Shown: positions 12,254 to 24,890, counted from the stretch's first letter. The stretch: DNA of 64,000 bases from Ectobius pallidus (GCA_964059195.1 CAXKWD010000001.1:157034532-157098531); one strand, 5' to 3'. Numbers and translations are program-made. Notes: a model not told the origin generated them from the letters alone.

Positions 12254-12305
12254 TATATAAACCATGCCTGTGATACAATCAACATTGACAGTTCAATCAG
12301 CCACC
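12254..12305 (+). promoter_or_regulatory. TATA promoter and 5' UTR of secreted-protein gene
   Basis: TATATAA at 12254-12260 precedes the ATG by about 50 bases. A start of transcription near 12284-12289 (ATTGACAGTT) gives a 5' UTR of about 20 nt and a good initiation context, CAGCCACCATGA. Confidence 0.7.
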
Positions 12306-12332
12306 ATGAGGAAGGAACAGTTGTTATCTCAG
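12306..12332 (+). CDS. Secreted protein exon 1 (MRKEQLLSQ)
   Basis: Nine codons from ATG to CAG|GTAAGT, phase 0. This is the positively charged start of the signal peptide. The ATG is chosen because it is the first after the TATA box and joins the hydrophobic stretch of exon 2 in frame. Confidence 0.88.
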
Positions 12333-15300
12333 GTAAGTCAATGTTAACTAATTCGTCTCCGTCTTTGAAAAATATAAAGGAGATTTCTAATTACAAAGCG
12401 ATTTCATAGTGCATTCCAAATCATAAAGAATATATTCTACAACTGAATATGAATCCAATATTCGCTACGAATTAAAATTCTTCAGAAAGTTACTTAGCAA
12501 AGAAGGATACATGAAAGATATTACTCAAACAGCTAACATGAATAAATCTTAGATTTTAAAAATTCAGAGTTAATTTTGTCTAAAATAATTGTATTGATCC
12601 TAATCAATTTAACGAGTTCATACTTCGTAGTGCCGAAATTATTAACGGATACTTTTAATGATTGAAATTTCCAAACAAAATCCTAAAAAATCTAAGTAGC
12701 TACAATCTCCCATAATTTTCCTTAAGATAAATTAATACTCGTACAAATGTTACAGTCCTATTACATTTAAGAAATTGTAAAATATATGGACTATGAACAA
12801 TGATAGAAAACTGCCAGTGATTTTTACCAGTCACATCAGTTTTCATTAATATAATGTATAATTATACACATATATAACTTTATAACTCACAATGTTCAGT
12901 ATTGACTTAAACATTTTTAATATGAGTTAATATTCAGTTATTCCAAACTATCACACAACGTTTTCTAAATTGCCGGTAAAATGATAATTTAATTGATCCA
13001 CAACTTACACCATAAAATTGAAAATTCATTAAGATGCTGGTAAAATGTGGATTCATCTAATTATACAAAACTATTTACTTCATTTCATTTCATCTTTAGA
13101 ATTATTGGAAAATCATTTTATTTATATTCTTATTTTTTGTCAAATAAATTAATAAATCGCTCCAATATACAAGTAAGTGCATAAATGCAGGTTTAAAGTA
13201 GATAAAATAAATCACCAAGGATAAGTCATATAGCTTATAACTGAGTAATAACATAATCTTCACGTATATTTTTTAAAGGTTTAATAGGCAATATTTTAAA
13301 ATTTTACAGCAATCTATTACGAGTACAAGATGTGTCATAATATGACGGTAATTTTTCACAAGTTGCATAAATTCTAAAGTATAGTCTTATCAACTATGAC
13401 TTTCTGCTAAAGTATAGTAAGACTGCTTACTAAATAATTTTCATTCATTGTATTTTTAAAAATCAAATATCTGCAAATGCAATTAAGCCTACACGAAAAT
13501 TAATTAATTAATTTTCCTTGGTCTACTTCTGAAATTTAAAATAGTTCTTAAAACTCTTCTCTGTGCAGTGAATATTCTACTATTACTGTTAAACGTCCTA
13601 TCCCATAAAAATATTGCATATTTAAAATAGGAGAATACTCGCATCTGGCATGGGTCTGCTTATAATTAAATATGTTACATAACATTTCTCTTAAATTATG
13701 TAAATTTTTTGCATCGTTAATTTTATTTGCAATACAATCCATATGTGCATTTAAATGAAATAATACATTGTCAAAAAAGTAAAATTGAAACTAAAAGAAT
13801 CAGCATGTCAATTTAATTATTCAATTTTACACTAACAGCAATAATAATCATAACAATAATAAATACACGTAAATTCGCAGGTGGCCATTGTAATTCTGGT
13901 GCTGCTGCCAATAGTCCTCGCAAAAGTTGGAGATGGCAGCAGTGGAAGAAGAATACCAAAGCAAGTTCATACCAAAGGTAAGAGATTTCCAAGATTTTAT
14001 GGTTATGTTAAAATTCTGTAGTCGATACGCATGTCTGGTTTTGTATTCTAAATACATAAATTGTATTATCACAGGCTTATTTATAATATGGGGTACGCCG
14101 TAGCGTAGTGGTTGAGGTGCTGCGCTACAAACCAGAAGGTCGCGGGTTCGATTCCCGATGAGGTCGTTGGAGTTTTCAATTGGCCTAATCCTTCTGGTGG
14201 CACTATGGCCCTGGAGTCGACTCAGCCTCTAACAGAAATGAGTGCCAGGAGCAATCCTGGGGTAAAGGCGGCCGGTGCGCAAGGCTGACAACCTTACTAC
14301 CTTCATGTGCCGAATGTCTAAAAATCTGGGAGCCTCAACCTCCTGGAACCCTCTGGGCTTTTTTTACTTATTTATAATATACTCGTATCATAAATTTGGA
14401 ATAAAACTGGGTTTTTCAACAGAACTAAAAGCTATGTTAAATGTTCTATGTCATTCGATAATTATATTAAACAATCGTCGAACTTTCACATTTCAAAACA
14501 GAAACATTTTTACCAAATGAGCTATTAAGTACCTCAGGCGTAGTAATGTAATCAGAACTCTTAAAGAAGATTATTTGCAGACCCAATATTTGTTCCTAAG
14601 ATGTGGATTTCTAGCTGTATAGCTCTCAGATAATATTTAGCCGCATATTAGGTGTGATCACTATCCTGAAATCAAGAAATTTACTCTTCGTCCACATTCA
14701 CATTCGTAAGCTCATTAACAGACGCGCCTTTTTAATGATATAATATCTGAACCTCTACATACTGAAATAGGGAAATTCAAAATCTAATTCGGATGCCTTT
14801 AATGATCGAAGTATAAATTAAGGAAAATAACCTTGGACAAGTGAGAAAATTTATCATCTATACATTTACACTCTTCAAAATGTTTTTGGCACTTAAGTGT
14901 GCCGATGACACCTTTCTATACCCTAAACATGGACAATACTACATTCTTACTTCACACTCTGATATAGGAAGTCGTTTTACAGGAAGTGCAGGGAAAATTC
15001 AGTTGTTCCACCCTCAAGCAAAGGTATATTGTCCTACACGAAGACCTAAGCCTCAGTTTGTACAAAGGATGGTTTGCGTACAATTGCATTTTGGATTGGA
15101 GTTTACTTTGCGTCTACCCCGAATGTCCTCGTCTTAAGGAGGATGCCCGGCATCGAGTTCGTCCCTCATCAAGGAGACCCTTCATGTCCTCACTAGTGTT
15201 GACCCAGAATTTCTTCCTTCCCCTACCGAAATTGTGTGTAGGCCCTTCGAAAGAAGAATGTATGCGGGTTTACAGAAAAATATGTATCGAACATATGCGG

Positions 15301-16839
15301 GATAAATTCCATAGCACAAAGCATTGTGAACCGTATAAATTAAAAGTTATTGGACAGGAAAAGTTCCTAATTTTTTCATTGCTTTACTTGTGTCGGTTGC
15401 GAATTTCTTCTCCAATCAGTATTTTGCAGACTTTTGAAGGTTAGCACGTGCTGTTGACTAATCCTGTTAAGCTAAATGTCCATCACGTTGAATGTGAAAC
15501 CATATAACAGCTTAGCTCCTCTGCTTTGGTTGGCAAATTATATTACCAAATTAAAATACAAAAACTTGAATTTATAAATGTAATGCATTCATATGTTTAA
15601 AATTACCGGTGGGCTGAAAAACAAATAAACCTAATACGTCAATAGCAGTAGATAGCCTAGCAGATATTCAGACATCAGGAATAATTTGATCATATTACAT
15701 TACTAACTGGGGTACGCCGTAGCGTAGTGGTTGAGGCGCTGCGCTACAAACCGGATGGTCGCGGGTTCGATTCCCGATGAGGTAGTTGAGATTTTTCAAT
15801 TGGCCTAATCCTTCTGGTGGCACTATGGCCCTGGGGTCGACTCAGCCTCTAACAGAAATGAGTACCAGGAGCAATCCTGGGGGTAAAGGCGGCCGGTGCG
15901 TAAGGCTGACAACCTTACCACCTTCATGTGCCGAATGTCCAAAATCTGGGATCCTCAACCTATGGGCCTCCATGGCCTGTATAGGGATCACTTTAACTTT
16001 TTTTTTTGCCTTACTATCTCTTGTGAAGATAAAAAACCGGCTTATAAGATTTAATTGACAATAAAATGCTTGTAAGGTGTAAAATAACTGTTCATGCTTA
16101 CTGAAGAATTTAAAGATTATTGAGTGATAAGAAAATGTTAGTTAAATATAATTTGCAGAATTGTCTGTTCTGCTGGATTTTTCTTTATAAATACAGCATT
16201 ATCTCTTCGAACATGATAATGGACTTGTCAATGAATATTTAAGAGTAAGTAGAACAATAGGATGGAATTCAGTTCAGTTCCTGGTCATGGATTGTCTGAT
16301 TACATCTTAGATTAGTTCGGTGCAATACTGGAGTAACCGCAACATTTTCCTAGAACGTGACTTCACAGTATTTTTTATTCACTTCCTTTCTGTGTCAGAT
16401 GGAAACGTCGCTACATTGTATCTCAGACTCATCTGTCCTTAGATGTTGTACTAATTCCAATAGCTGAAGGAATAGCTGGGTATGATAGTTACTTTAATAA
16501 CATCTATGGACTTCATGAAAATATGGTAGACAATGGAGATCTTAACAAGATTTTATGGATCATTTTTAGTCGCTGAAAACAAAATAGAGAGATCAAATGA
16601 GCTCACACTTCCTTTCTAATAAAAGTAAGTAATCTTTAATGGAACTAGTGGCAAGATATTCTGAACTGACCTACTGGAAAACCCCACTTAACTTGAAAAA
16701 TAAACTTCATTTTACCGAAATATTTCGAAAACATGTTTTGATAACATATAATTTGAATATAGACTACTGTTTTCAAGAATATTGTTTTTAAGTGAATTTG
16801 AATTGAAGTATAGCATGCTCTGTCAGTGAACTTATCAAA

Positions 16840-16900
<61 letters not shown>

Positions 16901-19900
16901 CTTAAAAGCCTTTCAATAGGTCAATCAGGGCATTTTTTCTTTCGGATATCTATTCCAAAGATAGAGTATGAGTATTTAAATTCCAATCCGGAACTCGCCT
17001 ATGCAGGTGGAGGAAATTATTAAACTCCATTCGGGTTGTTCGACCACGGTCCACGGGGATTGTACCCGAGTCATTCCGCATGTGAGTCCCTGACACTCCC
17101 GCCTTGGTTATCTACCGTCTCTCTCCCTCATTCCAAAAAAGATGTACTTACAGTATATAGCAGATTGCTTTTAACGACGAAAGTACAAGTCGTTAGGTAA
17201 GAACTACAGTAATACTCAACAGCTTTTGTTTTGTCTTATAGAACGGTTCTTGTCAACATAGTCAAATACAATATGATATGTAATTTAATATTATCGTGTT
17301 AGGACGTTAGATGGACAATGCACTTCGGTTTCCAGATAACCATCCTAAGATGCTGTAAGCATAATTTTAAGTTGTTATTAGTGTTATTGCATTACTATCG
17401 CTTTTCTTTCTTTTGAATCTTCAAAATCATACAAATAATTTCATTTGAAGTATGCGGACTTAGCTGTCTTTAACTTCAAGATTTCTTCTTACGTAATTCA
17501 AATTATTATTTTATTATTATAATTACAGGAGCAGTTATAGAATCTGAAGCCGACCACAACGCAGCAGAAACAGGATTCGGAGCGGCGGGAATTGGAGGTC
17601 ACGGCAAATATTTCCAGTAAGTTCCTGGTGGTCTACCCCATTTTGTTATTTAACACAAATTTGCATATCTTAATAATTGCGTCTTATTTGTTATAGAACA
17701 TTGATTAAATGTTTAATGTTCAATTAACAGGGCAAATCATAGAATCCTAGTGCTGAATATTGGATAAACATTCAATCCGTCCCAAATCCATCGATTTACG
17801 TTCAGGTTGTTGCTTTTAAGGTTAAAAAAAATTGATAAAATTTACCTTTAATTTTTTATTATCAAAACTGTACATGGGCTGCCGATTTCCACCAGGTTTC
17901 AAATTATAGGGGAAATACTAAGTGGCTCGTTAGTACACAATTGTAACAGGACGCAGCTCGTCAACCCCCTTCATTACAGTGCAGAGAGCAGTAAATGCTA
18001 CAACTTAACCTTTTTCACTACTACTGACGTATAAATTCATCTCGAAAAATTGCATAAAAGCATATTTTAAAACTATTAGAATAATGTTTTGTATAAAAAG
18101 TAAGGATTTTTATCTTATTGTTACAATTGTCATTTATAGATACCAGGTACGTATTTTGCTAAAATTCCTCTCATTGATTTTAATCTTAACGCCCACAGAT
18201 GATTTTACTTGATGATTGCTTATATGAAAACATAATTTCAGCTCAATTATATAATTATATAATACAATTCCTCATCCAGAGTCCGTATAATTATTTTTAT
18301 TATTAAGTCATACAAACATTTATCCAATATGTTAATTATTCATGTTATGATTTTACAGCTCACAACAGTGAGAATTTATTTGCTGATGAACTATATTGCT
18401 TGCTTGGGTTATGGTACCAAAAATGAACTGAGGTTTTCCCAAGTGGATAGTATCTCTTTCAGAATTAAGTTATAACTTAATATATATTATACATAAATAC
18501 ATTAATTATAAAGTCATTGAACTGAGACATAATTATGATTCATTGTAATAAGTTGCGTTTGGCAGAGACATCTATGTTCAACAGTCGAGCCCTGAGGAGA
18601 TAGAGTTTGGTCACGTATGTGAGAATCCTCACGAATGGGAACAACGCTTCGAGAGGAAGGACCTGGGCCAACATCGCCATCAGGGACAGGTATACTCCTG
18701 TTTCCAAAGGCCATGTTATCTTCGCTTTGATAGAGGTCTTATGGGCTGACTTTCTGCAACTAACTGTTAATGTCGGCTAATACCTAATATGCAATATGTC
18801 ATTACCTGTCTAAGAGTGTTATCTGATGACTACTTCTGGAATGCCTATAACAAGATAAACTTATCTTCTTTAGACCTACTCTGTCTATATTTTTCAAGCT
18901 TGCGTCATGAGGATTTCTCTTATTCGGGGCTGGTGGTTCATATTTATTTCAAATTTAGATCTTCGCTATTTCTGTTCACACTTTCATATCAGTCTCTTTC
19001 TTTTCTCCTTTCTGAATCTTGGAAATGGATTTTATTAAATATATTCCTCTTATTTGTCTTTCTCGGTGTATCTTCATTCTGATGTTTAATTTCTCGGTGG
19101 GTCTGCTTAATTGATAGTGAAGAAATTCATATGAAAAATGTTACTACACAAAAAGGTCACTAAATGAATTTTTAATTCATTCTTGTGTCCGATTTTAGCG
19201 TTGTGTAACAAATAGTTGAATGTTAATAGTGTCGTTTGCATTAATATAAAGCTCATATTTATGCTTATTCTTATTAATATCGTTTATTTAGTACCTAGTA
19301 GGCTTCACCTTAAGTTTTCTGTCATTTTTAAGATCGTGTTTTCTAAAGTGTGATTAAAGAATTTCTGTGTCGAAAAAATAATTTACCTGAAGTACAAAAT
19401 CAATCCACAAAAGATTAACTTCGAATGGAATATATTAGTTACACTCTGTTGAAAATAAAGACTTTCAGCGTTTTATTTTTCCATAGTTAAACCATTCACG
19501 AAAGGATGGACCAGCAAACTAAAATAATCACATGTTTTCAAAAGATGTGCAGCCGTAATACTGTAGTATATAGAGAAATGGCCTGTACGTAGACTAGCTG
19601 TTTTCAGAGTGAAAAGAATGTGGAACACATTAATGATTCAGCACAATACAACAAAGGATTGACATTGATCTCTTTCAGCAAGACCTGACTGATCCACTTT
19701 AGCTGATGAATCTCAAACAAGATAACAAGAAAGAATATATTGTACTTTCTGTACTAGAATTTCAAATTCCTAATGTGACTGTATAACAGTGTCTACATTA
19801 GTTCCAGTACATTTCTTTCGAGTTTCTATAGAACTATCTCATTAGTCATTACTAGACTTCGGACTTTTAGATCGCTAAAAATGCTGTTTTAGGTACTTAA

Positions 19901-22900
19901 ATAGGCTCTAAAAATTGGAAAATAGGTTCTAAAAATCGTAAAATAGTCTCTTATAAAATCGTTAAGTTGCCAATTTTCTGAAATATCTCAATTGCAATGC
20001 AGAATATTATATTTATTGAAGTCACCATTAATCAATAATCATGATAAAACAGAATTATATAGACCTATTACTAGGGGCTGTAGTACTACCATAACAGTGA
20101 AAACATAATCCCTGCGCCCAGAAGATACGCACCTACCATATTCAACCCCTTGTGTCCCTCAGTCATTCAGAGAACTACTATTTTTTATTCCAGGGTGTGG
20201 GAGTCGGGAGAAAAACACTACATTTTCTTGAGAATCCAAAGAATTTTTCTACTGAAGACGAAACATTCCTTACTGTTTAACCACGTCACAAATGTGTCGT
20301 GTACTGCACATTCCGAGCTAAATATTTAGTACGAACTGAAAATAAATGCTAGAATTTATAACAAAAAGAAACTTATTTTGAATTTTAGAGGAAAAACAAG
20401 CAAAAAGGCAATATTAGGCTCTAACGTAAAAATAGGCTGTTTTAGGTCCTATAAAAGTATCAGTTTTAGGAACAGTCTAGGCTGTTTTAGGTCCTATTTT
20501 ATGGCAATACTTACTCGCAGTCATAATGCCACCATCCGATATAATCCGAGACAGGTGATCCTGAGCAACATTACAGGCCTTTTCTCGCTTACCTTATACT
20601 TCCGGAGGAGATGGGCAGATGTATCATGTCTCAGTTGAAATGATCAACTGAACTGGTATTTGTAAGAAATGTCGTAGAAAAAGCGATAGCTGCATTCTCC
20701 TACTCATATGCACATCAGCGCCCACTAGTTTTATATAAAACTAATAAACTAATGCCATTGTAGGCCTATATTTTTTTTTGGGGGGGGGTTACCAGAATTT
20801 CTATGCAGGTGAACAGAGTTACTATATTTGATTTTTCCCTACTAGGCTAAAATGTTCAGACACGCTTTAAAACCTTCTTATCTGTTGGGACTTCTCTGAA
20901 CTCTTTGGGACTTGGCTGCTTTTCTATAGGTACCAACATAACCCAGAGAAAGATCACTACGAGTTTGGATACCGGCGAGGAAATGAGCATCACTTTCAGG
21001 AGCGCTATGAGAAAGCGCAACCTCATGAAGGCCACTTCAAGACCAAAGTATGATCTTTACTCTTTCTTTTGCATGCACTTATATATTATATGGTATATAG
21101 GGTGTTTGAAAATGAAATTTAAAAAAAAATAAAAATCATTACCGGAGAATGCATTCGGGGTACATAAAGACCAAGGTTAACTGCACATTAAATATAAATG
21201 CAAGCAGTACATGTGCTCAGTGTACAGATTAAGCAGCGAGAACAAAAATAAACATAAGTGGTACAGTACTTGTTTCATATACAGTATATAATTGTAACCT
21301 TTTACAAATGCGCTTTGTGATATATTTAACTATATAACAGAATATAATTATTATATAGGCTTACAATATAAAACATTTTAAAATATTAATACCTGTAATG
21401 TTTCAGTTTTGAATTTCCAAGTTTAATGCCTTTAAAATATGGTAAAACATGAGAATATTTTAGGAGAAAACCTCCTCTGACACCAGAACTCGAACTCGCA
21501 TAATATGACAAGTTTTAGAAGAAATTGGAATTATTCACTTGAGTTAGTAGAAAAAGCCTGCATAATTTTAACATCTAAAAATTTAGCCCGATCGCTGTGG
21601 CACTTAAAATTATAGCGCTTTTGCAAGTGGCGTATCTGGTTTCTCCACTTTACAAGCCTTGCTACAGGCAACTTCACCCCCATCAGTAGAGATGTATATA
21701 AATTCCCCGCTTATGCATTCGTTCCATGCATGAACAATCCAATATTGCTTATCTTATGTCCTGTTTTACTTCTTTTCTTTGTGTAAATATTGCTCAATAT
21801 TAATTTCAATATTACATTTAATTTTGTTTTAATAACGCTTAGAATAATGTTTTGAATTTGTTACTTTTATGTAGAATCAAATGTTACTCTTTTATGTTAG
21901 CTATGTTTCACATATATATATATTTTTTTTATTCTGGAAATCTACAATTTTGTGGAAAGAATGTAATAATTATAATTTTATTCGGGTGAGAATGCAATTG
22001 AAATAAGGTATGTAACAGTTTATATATGTATATAATGTTTTAATGTTATGTAGATATTATATGAATAATACCTTCCAACATTCCTTGTGTGAACATTTAA
22101 TAAGTTGTGTTTCAGATTTTTTTGTAATTATTTGAAAGTTAGCTGGTGGGGAGATGTAATTTCTGAATTTACTTCATTTATATAAATGCATTTTTAATTA
22201 TGCATGTTTCATAACAAGGTAATCCAATTAAATAATAAAGTAGGCCTAGTAGTGCTATCAGAACGAATGACAGTAAAGAACTTTTAGTTGGAATTTTAAG
22301 GGACGAACTGAGTGGTCATGTGATTGACCGGAAGTTCCGAGTTGGACCATGCAATTTTGTGAAAAAGAAAGACAGAATAACAGTTCTCTTGTCCTTGGAT
22401 ACTCGCGCAACAAAGTGAATTTATACTAACATATGACTTAGCGACTCAGTTGGGGGTCTCCCGTCTCCTGTGAGATCAGCACACAACCTGAGTTGTTCTC
22501 AAAACTCGCTTTTGTAACCTTAAGGTTCGCCACAAGTCCATTCGCAATAGAAGTGTGCTTGCTTGACAGTAGAGGCTCACTGACTAGCTACGAATCACAT
22601 CATGTGCATAGTAGACCTGGATTATCCTAATAAATAACCATTTTCTTTTAATTGATATCTAGATATTGATGTCTTTCATAAACTAAACCATGGACTCATA
22701 TTACAGGTTCGCTGGGGAGATAAGCACGGGGGGTATGGAGAGCACTTCTGGGACTACAACCATGCCGGACACGTAGGTGTTTCCAATCAATCATAAATAT
22801 TTAAATTTTAGTTGTCTGGAAAATATTTTCTCTAATTATAATTTTTCTTCTTACAGGGAGGAGAGGAAGGTGGAGAAGAAGGTGGCAGTGAAGTAAGTAA

Positions 22901-24500
22901 AATCGCACCGCAGTGAATCTATTCATACATTTATGATTATAGTGATATAAGAGGCTAAAACCCTATCACTCACCAACCATCTAATGGATTCTTAGTTTTA
23001 TTTATGAGTCTATTACTATATCTAGTATCAGACGATCCGTTTTGCTGTGATAATTTAATGAAGTTTATGTAATGGTAGGCCTACTTACGCTTGAAACAGT
23101 CGCCGTTTTACCGAAATTTTGACCCGCACACAGATGTATACCATCGACCTAGGCTACGATTGAACCCACGAACTTAATAAAACAGAAACCCACTGTCTTA
23201 GCGTCTATTTCACCCATTCCGAATAACCGAAGAAAATACCAATACACAAGGTGAAATTTTCAGATGTTCTATTTTCCCCATATAGCCCAAGTCATAATAT
23301 TTTTACTAAAAGACATGATGCATGGCTGCCCAGCTTTAAATCTTAATGAATTATTTAATCCCGTTTGATGTAGGAGCAGTAGCAGTTGTCGGAGCACCTT
23401 GATATAATGAGCCAATGGTCTCCGATAACTCATTACGTCTAATAATGAATTGCATATACTTCGTTTATCAAACCAAACCACATTCGTGGATGTTTACTTT
23501 ATATTTTTCTAATTTCAAACTCAGTTTTCGTTTACTTGATACAATATCATTTGACTGACGGTCATTAACTAGGCAATCTCGCCAAGAGCTTGAATAATAA
23601 TCATGATCATAGTAATTTTAACTCACCAGAAGAATTTGTACAAATGTATGGCTTCGTCACTTAAATCTAAGAGCCTTAATTCTAATACTAATATAGATAT
23701 AATTTAAATAATTTAAAATATAATTATATGTACAAAACATAGGCTATTACTACATTACTATCTATCTTTGTCAGATTACAATCATAATTTTTCCTACTAA
23801 ATAAAAGAACTTTAATACCTATTACAATTTGCTGTGGAATATTTTCAGTGTATTTATTAAAAATGTCGTTAGGAAACTAAGTAAATGTTAATTTCAAAGA
23901 ACAATAGGTAGGCCTATTATACTGAAAACTCTCCTAGAACCCACAGTCACACTGATCCTCATATAGTAGTCAACTATGCATTTAGTCTAATTGGCTAGTG
24001 TTCGTTTTTCAGAATAAGGATGTGTCATATTTTAAGACATCTAACAACTGCAACATCAACAGAAAATTACTTAGAAAAATGCTAAGGCAATCATTAATGT
24101 TAATTAATTAAATTAACATGCTCTGCCATTCTTGATCTGTCATCTTGTAGTAATACCACTGCGAAAATATAATATATTATTTAAAGCCACTTAAATTGCA
24201 AGAAAAAACAGAAGCATAATTATGTAATGAATTGGTAACACGAAAAAAAATGACCAATTCTTCTTGTAATATGTGTTGTAGGGAGGATATAGCGAACCAG
24301 TACCTCAATACCATCACCATCATGCTCCATCAGTTGGAAAGGTGACAGCCAAACGCCAGTCTCCTCCTCCCACTGAAGAACAACGTCCAAAGAGACAGAA
24401 GAACATCGACGATGGTCCAAGACTTTTCTTTAACTTAGCAACTGGGCAAGTCGTCGATGAGATAACTGGGCAAGTGTATGCACTCCAACCGTTGAACTAG
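12306..24500 (+). CDS. Secreted His/Gly/Glu-rich protein of unknown function
   Basis: Coding exons are 12306-12332, 13881-13977, 17529-17616, then 20930-21047 (or 18566-18689), 22707-22772, 22857-22892 and 24282-24500. All have GT/AG borders and matching phases. The main isoform has 216 residues. Residues 1-23 form a signal peptide (MRKEQLL..IVILVLLPIVLA). A conserved-looking core follows at about 72-132, with EFGYRRGNEHHFQERYEK and then VRWGDKHGGYGEHFWDYNHA. Next are an acidic GGEEGGEEGGSE linker (133-144), HHHH (155-158), dibasic sites AKR-169 and RPKR-182, and a C-terminal segment NLATGQVVDEITGQVYALQP. No catalytic motif is seen. I do not recognise a named family. The composition and the neighbouring cuticle gene suggest an extracellular matrix or cuticle role, which is inference. 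Introns hold SINEs at 14090 and 15709. Confidence 0.85.
13881..13977 (+). CDS. Secreted protein exon 2 (signal peptide core)
   Basis: Acceptor TTCGCAG, donor AAAG|GTAAGA. It encodes VAIVILVLLPIVLAKVGDG and on to KQVHTK. The hydrophobic core ends in VLA, a normal signal peptidase site. Confidence 0.9.
14090..14366 (+). repeat. SINE family A, full copy with 14-bp target duplication
   Basis: The head GGGGTACGCCGTAGCGTAGT contains an A box and GGTTCGATTCCC is a perfect B box. The body contains GGTGGCACTATGGCCCTGG. The 14-base CTTATTTATAATAT flanks it at 14076-14089 and 14367-14380, showing retroposition. It lies in the secreted-protein gene's intron 2. Confidence 0.93.
15709..16007 (+). repeat. 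SINE family A, second copy
   Basis: It has the same head, B box and body as the copy at 14090 with few differences, ending GGGATCACTTTAAC and a T-run. The target duplication is not clear. It is in the same intron. Confidence 0.93.
16841..16899 (+). repeat. (ATT)n microsatellite
   Basis: About 19 ATT/TTA units. The surrounding 16010-17528 is AT-rich intron with no other recognised feature. Confidence 0.95.
17529..17616 (+). CDS. Secreted protein exon 3
   Basis: Acceptor ATTACAG, donor TTCCA|GTAAGT. It encodes AVIESEADHNAAETGFGAAG and on to GKYF, leaving two bases (CA) that need one more base from the next exon. This phase decides how exons 4a and 4b can be used. Confidence 0.9.
18566..18689 (+). 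CDS. Alternative exon 4a, homologous to exon 4b
   Basis: Acceptor TTTGGCAG, donor CAG|GTATAC. It is 124 nt, one base plus 41 open codons, the same phases as exon 4b. The peptide contains EFGHVCENPHEWEQRFER, which aligns with EFGYRRGNEHHFQERYEK of exon 4b, preceded in both by a Pro-Glu motif. Joining it to exon 4b would give V-P-T-stop, so the two should be mutually exclusive. Isoform length would be 218. It could instead be a decayed duplicate, but it has no stop and both splice sites are good. Confidence 0.75.
19860..20500 (+). repeat. Clustered TTTTAGGTCCTA-like repeat
   Basis: Short motifs such as AGGCTCTAA, GCTGTTTTAGGTCCTA and ACTTAAATAGG recur at 19865-19970 and 20401-20500. Similar ones occur near 54295-54370. 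They look like the ends of one unnamed repeat. They lie between exons 4a and 4b. Confidence 0.4.
20930..21047 (+). CDS. Exon 4b (main core exon)
   Basis: Acceptor TTCTATAG, donor AAA|GTATGA. It is 118 nt, one base plus 39 codons. It encodes YQHNPEKDHYEFGYRRGN and then HHFQERYEKAQPHEGHFKTK, which runs directly into VRWGDKHGG of exon 5. Confidence 0.9.
22707..22772 (+). CDS. Secreted protein exon 5
   Basis: Twenty-two codons in phase 0/0, acceptor ATTACAG, donor CAC|GTAGGT. It encodes VRWGDKHGGYGEHFWDYNHA plus GH, an aromatic/His motif that is probably the most conserved part of the protein. Confidence 0.9.
22857..22892 (+). CDS. Secreted protein exon 6, 36-nt acidic microexon
   Basis: Twelve codons encode GGEEGGEEGGSE in phase 0/0. 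It lies only 84 bases after exon 5, acceptor TTACAG, donor GAA|GTAAGT. Skipping it would keep the frame. Confidence 0.85.
24282..24500 (+). CDS. Secreted protein last exon
   Basis: Acceptor TTGTAG, stop TAG at 24498-24500. It encodes GGYSEPVPQYHHHHAPSVGK, a Pro/Glu stretch bounded by TAKR and RPKR (the latter fits the furin rule R-X-K/R-R), and a C-terminal NIDDGPRLFFNLATGQVVDE followed by ITGQVYALQPLN. Confidence 0.9.
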   Translation, partial: GGYSEPVPQYHHHHAPSVGKVTAKRQSPPPTEEQRPKRQKNIDDGPRLFFNLATGQVVDEITGQVYALQPLN

Positions 24501-24866
24501 ATTTTCTAGTCCTCTAAAGTATGTAGGAAGTTAGGCTGCTGTACTTCGTTAAAATCAGATTGGCACAAATGTTTTGTGTAACTTCTTCTAGTATTTGAAC
24601 TTGCTAAGAGGAATTTCATGTAACTTGAAGAGCTGTCATTCAGACAATCAACTACTGTTATACCATATTTGCGGTAGATGTTTCGAGTTTAATAACGTTG
24701 TTCAGTCTAGCACAGAACACTTATATTTAATGGAATATAGAATATGTATATTTATTGTTATATCCCGAAAACCCATCTCGTTCACTCGATATAATAATTT
24801 CAGGATAATGACTGTTTTTATGTGTACTTGTGTTTTATATAATTATGTTATGTTTGTACTATTTTT

Positions 24867-24872
24867 AATAAA
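24867..24872 (+). terminator. Polyadenylation signal AATAAA
   Basis: The hexamer lies 367 bases after the stop codon of the secreted-protein gene. It sits in an AT-rich 3' UTR and is the only good AATAAA there. Confidence 0.7.
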
Positions 24873-24890
24873 CGTTGAATTTTAATATGG

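Noticed and set aside
14841..15444. Two overlapping + frames of 98 and 152 codons in the secreted gene's intron
   Set aside because: No splice context, no domain. Part of the DNA is repeated in diverged form near 60050-60180, so it is probably mobile-element debris.
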